A stretch of 10,285 nucleotides of DNA. It comes from CAUZEO01 sp963578625 (lineage in GTDB: Bacteria > Verrucomicrobiota > Kiritimatiellia > SLOV01). Position 1 is the first letter of the stretch, and each line of letters begins with the position of its first letter. Under the pieces are notes generated by a model. The model ran no database searches. It had not been told where the DNA came from and worked only from the letters and a program-made list of their open reading frames with translations. The translations under genes were made by a program, and so were the position numbers. The stretch covers positions 1-10,285 of the forward strand of contig CAUZEO010000186.1 of the NCBI GenBank assembly GCA_963578625.1. The letters are read 5' to 3'. Positions 6,527 through 10,285 of this stretch are shown here, in pieces.

Positions 6527-7540
6527 TTATTCATGGATTGTCGACTCGGCCGGCGGTTTGAGCAAATCGTTATCAAACGTCATGCCCAATGCCAGACCCA
6601 GATCGGAAATCTTTTGTTTGATCTCGTTCAGTGATTTTTTTCCAAAGTTTCGATACTTGAGCATTTCAGCTTCAGTTTTCTGCGCCAACTCGCCAACGGT
6701 CGTGATGTTGGCGTTATTCAGGCAGTTCGCGGCGCGAACGCTGAGCTCGATCTCGTTGACGCTCATGTTCAATTTTCTGCGTAAGTCTTCGCGCTCGGTA
6801 TCTACCTGTTTCTCGCTCTCCTCAAATTCGACCAGGTCTTTGTCATAGCTGACGAAGACATCCAGATGGTGACGAAGGATCGCCGCGGATAAAGTGAGGG
6901 CGTCATCCGCGGAAACGCGGCCGTCCGTCCAGAGTTCCAGCACGAGGCGATCATAATCCGTCCGACGTCCAACGCGGGTATTTTCCACCGCAAATTTGAC
7001 GCGAGTCACCGGCGAAAAAAGTGAATCAATCGGGATTACACCGATTTCCTGCTCCTCGCTCTTATTCCACTCCGCAGGGCAATATCCGCGGCCGATCCGA
7101 ACCTCTAGCTCCGCGGCGAATCGGCCGTCCGCATCGAGGGTGCAAATTCGGTGCTCGGGGTTTAGAACTTCGACGGTTCCATCGGTTTGGATATCTCCCG
7201 CGGTCACTTCGCCCGGCCCGGATACGTTTATGGTCAACCGGCGAGCCTCCCGCGAATAGGACTTCAGCAGGACTTTCTTCAAATTCAGAATGATGTCGGT
7301 GACGTCCTCTACAACGCCGGACAAAGTGCAGAATTCATGGAGCGCGTCTTCGATCTTAATCGAAGAGATTGCGGCGCCTTCCAGTGAGGAGAGGAGAACG
7401 CGGCGAAGGGAATTCCCAATGGTTCGCCCGTAACCGGCTTCCAGGGGTTCAGCGACAAACCGACCGAAATTTTCGGCGTATTCGTTTTCGTCTTTAACAA
7501 TTCGCTTCGGCATTTCGAAGCGTCCGAGTCTGCGTGCCAT
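6527..7540 (-). CDS. rpoA: DNA-directed RNA polymerase subunit alpha
   Basis: A 337-residue RNA polymerase alpha subunit, which dimerises to start assembly of the polymerase and contacts promoters and activators through its C-terminal domain. The N-terminal domain (about 1-237) has the assembly signature GNSLRRVLLSSLEGAA (42-57) and the late DALTLSAAILRHHL (213-226). A charged linker (about 238-260) leads to the C-terminal helix-hairpin-helix domain with RAANCL (269-274; equivalents of the E. coli DNA-contact residues R265 and N268) and NFGKKSLNEIK (298-308). Length is normal. The ATG at 7540 has a GGGAG ribosome binding site 8 bases upstream; a second Met at residue 10 has none. It lies between rpsD and rplQ, as in the classical alpha operon. 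Confidence 0.98.
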   Translation of the reverse strand: MARRLGRFEMPKRIVKDENEYAENFGRFVAEPLEAGYGRTIGNSLRRVLLSSLEGAAISSIKIEDALHEFCTLSGVVEDVTDIILNLKKVLLKSYSREARRLTINVSGPGEVTAGDIQTDGTVEVLNPEHRICTLDADGRFAAELEVRIGRGYCPAEWNKSEEQEIGVIPIDSLFSPVTRVKFAVENTRVGRRTDYDRLVLELWTDGRVSADDALTLSAAILRHHLDVFVSYDKDLVEFEESEKQVDTEREDLRRKLNMSVNEIELSVRAANCLNNANITTVGELAQKTEAEMLKYRNFGKKSLNEIKQKISDLGLALGMTFDNDLLKPPAESTIHE

Positions 7541-7548
7541 ATCTCTTT

Positions 7549-7553
7549 CTCCC
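7549..7553 (-). promoter_or_regulatory. Ribosome binding site of rpoA
   Basis: GGGAG on the minus strand, 8 bases before the ATG at 7540. It lies one base downstream of the hairpin at 7555-7575, so pairing there could affect access to it. Confidence 0.6.
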
Positions 7554-7554
7554 A

Positions 7555-7575
7555 GGGCCGCCCGTTAAACGGCCC
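7555..7575 (-). promoter_or_regulatory. Hairpin in rpsD-rpoA intergenic region
   Basis: The 100-base gap 7541-7640 is the longest one in the window. It contains a 6-base GC-only stem (GGGCCG at 7555-7560, CGGCCC at 7570-7575) around a 9-base loop, directly next to the rpoA ribosome binding site. A competing 5-base palindrome (CCGTT/AACGG) lies within. There is no T run, so it is not a standard terminator; attenuation, RNA processing or translational control are possible. Nothing else was recognised in the gap. Confidence 0.45.
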
Positions 7576-7640
7576 GTATGGTTACTTTTCCTTGGAATCG
7601 AACTACGCATCGCGAATCGCGCGATACGAACCCGTTCGAA

Positions 7641-8267
7641 CTATTTCGAATACAACTCAACAACGAGCTGTTCGTTTACAATCGGGGCAATTTCCTCGCG
7701 CGAGGGAACGTGCTTGATCTGCCCCTGCAAATTGGCTTTGTCCACGGTGATCCAACCGGCCAACCCGCGACTCTCCGCAGGCTCCATCCACTGGGAAACG
7801 AATTCGCGGCTACCGGCTTTCTCGCGCACCGAAACCGTGTCACCGGCTTTGCAAACCGTTCCAGGCATGGTGGCCTTCCGGCCATTCAGTTTTACATGCC
7901 CGTGGCGCACGAACTGGCGCGCAGCCCGGCGGGACGGCGCGAATCCGAGTCGAAACACAATATTGTCGAGGCGCATTTCCAGCAGTTGAAGCAAATTCTC
8001 TCCTGTCACCCCGTCCTGGCGAACTGCGCGCTCGAAAAATCGCCGGAACTGGCTTTCGAGCATGCCGTACATACGGCGCAGCCGCTGCTTTTCGCGGAGC
8101 TGAACCGCGTAGTCCGACGTTTTGGTCCGCCGTTGCCCGTGCATTCCGGGTGGGGGTTTCCCCTGTTCAATGGCACATTTTGCCATGAAACAACGATCGC
8201 CTTTGAGAAAAAGCTTCATGCCCTCTCGACGGCACTGTCTGCATGCTGGTCCGATGTAGCGTCCCAT
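7641..8267 (-). CDS. rpsD: 30S ribosomal protein uS4, zinc-binding (C+) form
   Basis: A 208-residue uS4, a primary 16S rRNA-binding assembly protein, which in E. coli is also the translational repressor of this operon. The N-terminus MGRYIGPACRQCRREG closely resembles the Thermus form. Four cysteines (C9, C12, C26, C31) make the zinc knuckle of the C+ type. QRRTKTSDYAVQLREKQRLR follows, and the S4 RNA-binding domain occupies about 97-160 (MRLDNIVFRLGFAPSRRAAR, VRHGHVKLNG). Start chosen: the ATG at 8267, which gives the canonical N-terminus; an in-frame ATG at 8312 lies inside rpsK and adds 15 unconserved residues. The ribosome binding site TAAGGAA overlaps the rpsK stop codon, 14 bases upstream, suggesting coupling. 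Confidence 0.97.
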   Translation of the reverse strand: MGRYIGPACRQCRREGMKLFLKGDRCFMAKCAIEQGKPPPGMHGQRRTKTSDYAVQLREKQRLRRMYGMLESQFRRFFERAVRQDGVTGENLLQLLEMRLDNIVFRLGFAPSRRAARQFVRHGHVKLNGRKATMPGTVCKAGDTVSVREKAGSREFVSQWMEPAESRGLAGWITVDKANLQGQIKHVPSREEIAPIVNEQLVVELYSK

Positions 8268-8277
8268 GTTCTTCGAA

Positions 8278-8284
8278 TTCCTTA
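8278..8284 (-). promoter_or_regulatory. Ribosome binding site of rpsD overlapping the rpsK stop
   Basis: TAAGGAA on the minus strand: TAA ends rpsK and AGGAA serves the ATG at 8267 with a 10-base spacer. It supports the start at 8267 rather than 8312 and points to translational coupling of the two genes. Confidence 0.6.
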
Positions 8285-8866
8285 CACCCGGCGGCGTTTT
8301 CTGGGCCGGCATCCGTTATGAGGAACCGGCGTTACATCCTTGATTGCGGAAACGGAGAGTCCAGCCGACTGGAGCGCGCGAATGGCCGACTCACGGCCTG
8401 CGCCCGGTCCCTGTACCCTGACTTCCACTTCATTCATCCCCATGGCCACGGCCTGGCGCGCCGCTTCCTGAGAAACAACGGTAGCGGCGAACGCTGTGCT
8501 TTTTCGCGAGCCCTTGAAACCGCCCCGGCCAGCCGAAGACCATGCCACCACGTTCCCCTTCACATCCGTGATCGAAACGATGGTGTTATTAAAAGTTGCC
8601 TTGATAAAGACGATCCCGACCGGGACCACTTTCCCGGATTTACTACGACGCCGACCCGCGACCGTCTTCGCTGCCGGCAACGGATCGGGCTCCAGCCCGG
8701 GGGGCAACCCACTCGGCGCGCTCTCCGCGGCGGCAGCTTCTGCCGGGGCGGCATCTTCAGCCTTCGGCGCTGCTGCCTCAGGTTTCACGGGCGCCTCGGG
8801 CTCTATCTTCGGTTCCGGAGTTTCGCTCTCGGGCGGCTGTTCGGGCGTATTCTCGTCGGCCATCAT
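8282..8866 (-). CDS. rpsK: 30S ribosomal protein uS11 with long acidic N-terminal extension
   Basis: Residues from about 72 to 194 are a complete uS11, a platform protein of the small subunit near the mRNA exit and E site: GIVFIKATFNNTIVSITD (84-101), WSSAGRGGFKGSRKSTAFAA (109-128), VQGPGAGRESAIRAL (151-165) and the C-terminus TPVPHNGCRPRKRRRV. Bacterial uS11 is usually about 125-130 residues. Here about 70 extra residues precede the core, dominated by Pro, Glu and Ala with about 15 acidic and three basic residues up to position 61: an acidic, probably disordered arm on an otherwise basic protein. Two ATG codons stand in tandem (8866 and 8863); CAGGAA lies 4 and 7 bases upstream of them, so the second may be the used one. 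That ribosome binding site argues that the extension is really translated. An internal start (TTG at Leu54) would still leave most of the linker. Confidence 0.95.
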   Translation of the reverse strand: MMADENTPEQPPESETPEPKIEPEAPVKPEAAAPKAEDAAPAEAAAAESAPSGLPPGLEPDPLPAAKTVAGRRRSKSGKVVPVGIVFIKATFNNTIVSITDVKGNVVAWSSAGRGGFKGSRKSTAFAATVVSQEAARQAVAMGMNEVEVRVQGPGAGRESAIRALQSAGLSVSAIKDVTPVPHNGCRPRKRRRV

Positions 8867-8870
8867 TCGT

Positions 8871-8876
8871 TTCCTG
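8871..8876 (-). promoter_or_regulatory. Ribosome binding site of rpsK
   Basis: CAGGAA on the minus strand, 4 bases before the ATG at 8866 and 7 before the ATG at 8863. It is the main sequence evidence that translation starts before the acidic extension rather than at the uS11 core. Confidence 0.6.
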
Positions 8877-8903
8877 AACTTTCTTTATGCCTTGCCGGTT
8901 CGT

Positions 8904-9302
8904 TTAAACGCGCGCGGCCTTTCTTGCGGTCTTATCCCGGATCGCGCCGATCGTTTTCTTCGGTCCCTTCCGCGTCCGTGCATTGGTAGACGTGCGCTGA
9001 CCCCGTACTGGAAGGCTGCGCCGATGACGCATCCCGCGGTAGCTGCCGATACTGATCAACCGGCGAATGTTCTGCTGCACGTCACGCCGAAGATCCCCTT
9101 CAATCAGAAAATCGGTGGACTGAAGAACCTGCGTCAGCCCCCTGATTTCATCGTCCGTCAAATCGTCTGCATACTTCGCGCGATCAAGACCTGCCTCGGC
9201 GATTACTTTCAGCGAGAGAGTCGGGCCAATGCCAAAGATGTAGCGGAGGGAGTACTCCAGCCTCTTTCTACCCGGTATGTCTATTCCCAAAACTCGTGGC
9301 AT
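8904..9302 (-). CDS. rpsM: 30S ribosomal protein uS13
   Basis: A 132-residue uS13 of the small-subunit head, which contacts the large subunit and the P-site tRNA. It starts MPRVLGIDIPGRKRLEYSLR, has the FGIGPTLS turn (23-30) of the helix-turn-helix part, and the C-terminal signature YRGMRHRRSLPVRGQRT with TNARTRKGPKK. The basic tail after it is ordinary; total length is slightly above the usual 115-126. The ATG follows rpmJ by 22 bases, with AGCAGGTTGA as ribosome binding site. In E. coli the S4 repressor binds just upstream of rpsM; no matching pseudoknot was recognised in this 22-base gap, which is too short for it. Confidence 0.97.
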   Translation of the reverse strand: MPRVLGIDIPGRKRLEYSLRYIFGIGPTLSLKVIAEAGLDRAKYADDLTDDEIRGLTQVLQSTDFLIEGDLRRDVQQNIRRLISIGSYRGMRHRRSLPVRGQRTSTNARTRKGPKKTIGAIRDKTARKAARV

Positions 9303-9324
9303 GATTCAACCTGCTTTCGGCTTG

Positions 9325-9438
9325 TTATCCCTGTCGCTGCTTGTGGCGCGGGTTGACGCAAATCACCCTGACTACGCCGTGCCGTTTAATGACGCGGCAT
9401 CGTTCACACATTCTCTTTACTGAGCTTCGTACTTTCAT
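9325..9438 (-). CDS. rpmJ: 50S ribosomal protein bL36
   Basis: A 37-residue protein read by hand from the minus strand; it begins MKVRSSVKRMCERCRVIKRH and ends NPRHKQRQG. It is bL36, which stabilises the L7/L12-stalk side of the large subunit. The zinc ribbon is intact: C11, C14, C27 and H32 (C-x2-C-x12-C-x4-H), so this is the zinc-binding form. Its ATG overlaps the infA stop as ATGA, a four-base overlap indicating translational coupling, and rpsM follows after 22 bases. The length equals the family norm. Confidence 0.96.
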   Translation of the reverse strand: MKVRSSVKRMCERCRVIKRHGVVRVICVNPRHKQRQG

Positions 9439-9671
9439 CGCACTTTGCTTTCCGGACTTTCGGTCGTTTCGATCCGCGCCACCGACATATCATACGGGGA
9501 AAACGCCACTTTCACCTGGTCCGTAAGCCCGAACGGACCGAATTTCCGCCCGCCCTTTGCTTTGGCAAGCGCAATGAACCGGTGGCCATTCTCGAGAGTG
9601 GCGGAAAAGACTGAATCGTCTATCATATCCAGCAACGTGGCGTCCAGCCGAATTAATTCATTTTTTTGCAT
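9435..9671 (-). CDS. infA: Translation initiation factor IF-1, divergent
   Basis: A 78-residue OB-fold protein that binds the ribosomal A site during initiation. Recognisable parts are MQKNELIRLDATLLDMI, the strand ending ATLENGHRF (24-32) and VKVAFSPYDMSVARI (53-67), close to the family's VELENGHVV and V-x-V-x-x-SPYDL-x-x-GRI. The usual AHISGKMRKNYIRIL segment is replaced by ALAKAKGGRKFGPFGL (34-49), and the C-terminus ends in a short polar tail. The position between map and rpmJ is the conserved one for infA. The ATG at 9671 has GAGG seven bases upstream and overlaps the 3' end of map by 19 bases. I am sure of the assignment, and less sure that all rRNA contacts of the family are kept. Confidence 0.93.
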   Translation of the reverse strand: MQKNELIRLDATLLDMIDDSVFSATLENGHRFIALAKAKGGRKFGPFGLTDQVKVAFSPYDMSVARIETTESPESKVR

Positions 9672-10285
9672 GTGAGGACCTCGGGGACCGAATCCTGGAC
9701 CAGGACCGTATGCTCAAAGTGGGCCGAAGGCATCCTGTCGCCAGTCAAAACGGTCCATCCGTCGGGCAAAACCTCCACATCCGGGGTACCGAGATTTATC
9801 ATGGGCTCGATCGCCAGGGTCATCCCTGCACGGAGCTTGGGGCCCTTGCCGGGGGGGCCAAAATTGGGAATCTGGGGCTCTTCGTGCATTTTCCGCCCCA
9901 CGCCGTGGCCGACAAATTCCTTGACAACATCAAGCCCAGCCGCTGTCGCCACTTTTTCTACCGCGTGTGAAATGTCGGTGAGTCTTCCACCAGAAATCGC
10001 CTTGGAGATTCCTGCGTGCAACGCCTCCTCGGTGGTTTTCACCAGCCGAATAATGTCCGGATCCTGAACCCCGATCATCACGGTACGCGCATTGTCGCCG
10101 ACCCACCCAGCGTAAATCGTCCCGATATCGATACTGACGATGTCACCCATTTTCAGCTGGCGATTCGTAGGAATGCCATGAACAACTTCGTCGTTCACCG
10201 AGGTGCAAATATGGGCGGGATATCCGCGGTAATTGATAAAGGCGCTTTCCGCCCCGAACTCCTCCATCCGGGTCTGGGCAAAGTC
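9653..10285 (-). CDS. map: Methionine aminopeptidase type I, 5' end cut off by the window
   Basis: The frame is open to the window edge (DFAQTRMEEF at the edge), so the Met at 10267 is internal and roughly 40-50 N-terminal residues lie outside. The enzyme removes the initiator Met from new proteins. With D1 at base 10285, the five metal ligands are D53 and D64 (SIDIGTIYAGWVGDN), H127 (GHGVGRKMHEEP), E160 (TLAIEPMI) and E191 (HFEHTVLV). H36 in VNDEVVHGIP is the usual substrate-binding histidine. No N-terminal SEC-C zinc region can be judged. Ending 19 bases into infA, it fits the secY-adk-map-infA order common at the end of spc operons, so secY or adk is expected upstream. Confidence 0.96.
   Translation of the reverse strand, partial: DFAQTRMEEFGAESAFINYRGYPAHICTSVNDEVVHGIPTNRQLKMGDIVSIDIGTIYAGWVGDNARTVMIGVQDPDIIRLVKTTEEALHAGISKAISGGRLTDISHAVEKVATAAGLDVVKEFVGHGVGRKMHEEPQIPNFGPPGKGPKLRAGMTLAIEPMINLGTPDVEVLPDGWTVLTGDRMPSAHFEHTVLVQDSVPEVLTCKKMN

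Noticed and set aside
8268..8312. ATG at 8312 as the start of rpsD
   Set aside because: It lies inside rpsK; the ATG at 8267 gives the canonical MGRYIGP start and has a ribosome binding site.
7578..8321. Plus-strand open frame of 247 codons opposite rpsD
   Set aside because: It lies wholly over uS4, whose conservation explains the open frame; the composition does not look like a real protein.
8496..9356. Long plus-strand open frame of 286 codons opposite rpsK and rpsM
   Set aside because: It is the mirror of two certain ribosomal protein genes and shows low-complexity Ser/Gly/Ala stretches produced by the opposite strand; no domain and no ribosome binding site.
1..10285. Mobile element, phage, CRISPR or defence system
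   Set aside because: No transposase, integrase, terminal repeats, regular spacer arrays or defence-type domains are visible; all frames of good size are explained by the genes listed.

Overview
The window is chromosomal DNA from a bacterium, with two oppositely directed gene blocks that meet tail to tail at about 4690. The right half is a textbook translation/RNA polymerase operon plus two histidine genes. The left half is a sugar-type oxidoreductase cluster that includes a DUF6807 ('PmoA'-named) protein and two related lipoproteins. Gfo/Idh/MocA enzymes, DUF6807 and zinc-type dehydrogenases together, a Gram-negative style lipoprotein pair, alanine/glutamate-rich extensions on ribosomal proteins and a divergent IF-1 make me favour the PVC group (Verrucomicrobiota, Kiritimatiellota, Lentisphaerota or Planctomycetota). 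This is inference, because no rRNA or other decisive marker is present.

Plus strand, 1-4690: a zinc-type medium-chain dehydrogenase (5' end cut by the window), two tandem paralogous lipoproteins of unknown function, a Gfo/Idh/MocA oxidoreductase and a DUF6807 protein. Gaps are 10, 23, 5 and 62 bases, so the first four are probably one transcript and the fifth probably belongs to it. The two NAD(P)-type dehydrogenases and the DUF6807 protein suggest oxidation or breakdown of a sugar, cyclitol or related polyol; the substrate cannot be read from the sequence. The lipoprotein pair is the least explained part of the window.

Minus strand, 10285-6020: map (5' end cut), infA, rpmJ, rpsM, rpsK, rpsD, rpoA, rplQ. 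This is the classical end of the spc operon followed by the alpha operon. Spacing is tight (map/infA overlap 19 bases, infA/rpmJ overlap 4), except for 100 bases before rpoA, which hold a hairpin. The operon ends at a good hairpin terminator (5960-5994). Two ribosomal proteins carry strongly acidic extensions: about 70 residues at the N-terminus of uS11 and about 45 at the C-terminus of bL17.

Minus strand, 5930-4687: hisB and hisH, spaced by 14 bases, encode two consecutive-pathway histidine enzymes. The hisH stop codon and the stop codon of the DUF6807 gene share the palindrome CTAG, so the two blocks overlap by four bases with no room for a terminator between them. No tRNA, rRNA, CRISPR array, insertion sequence, attachment site or origin was seen, and no gene-free stretch exceeds 100 bases.
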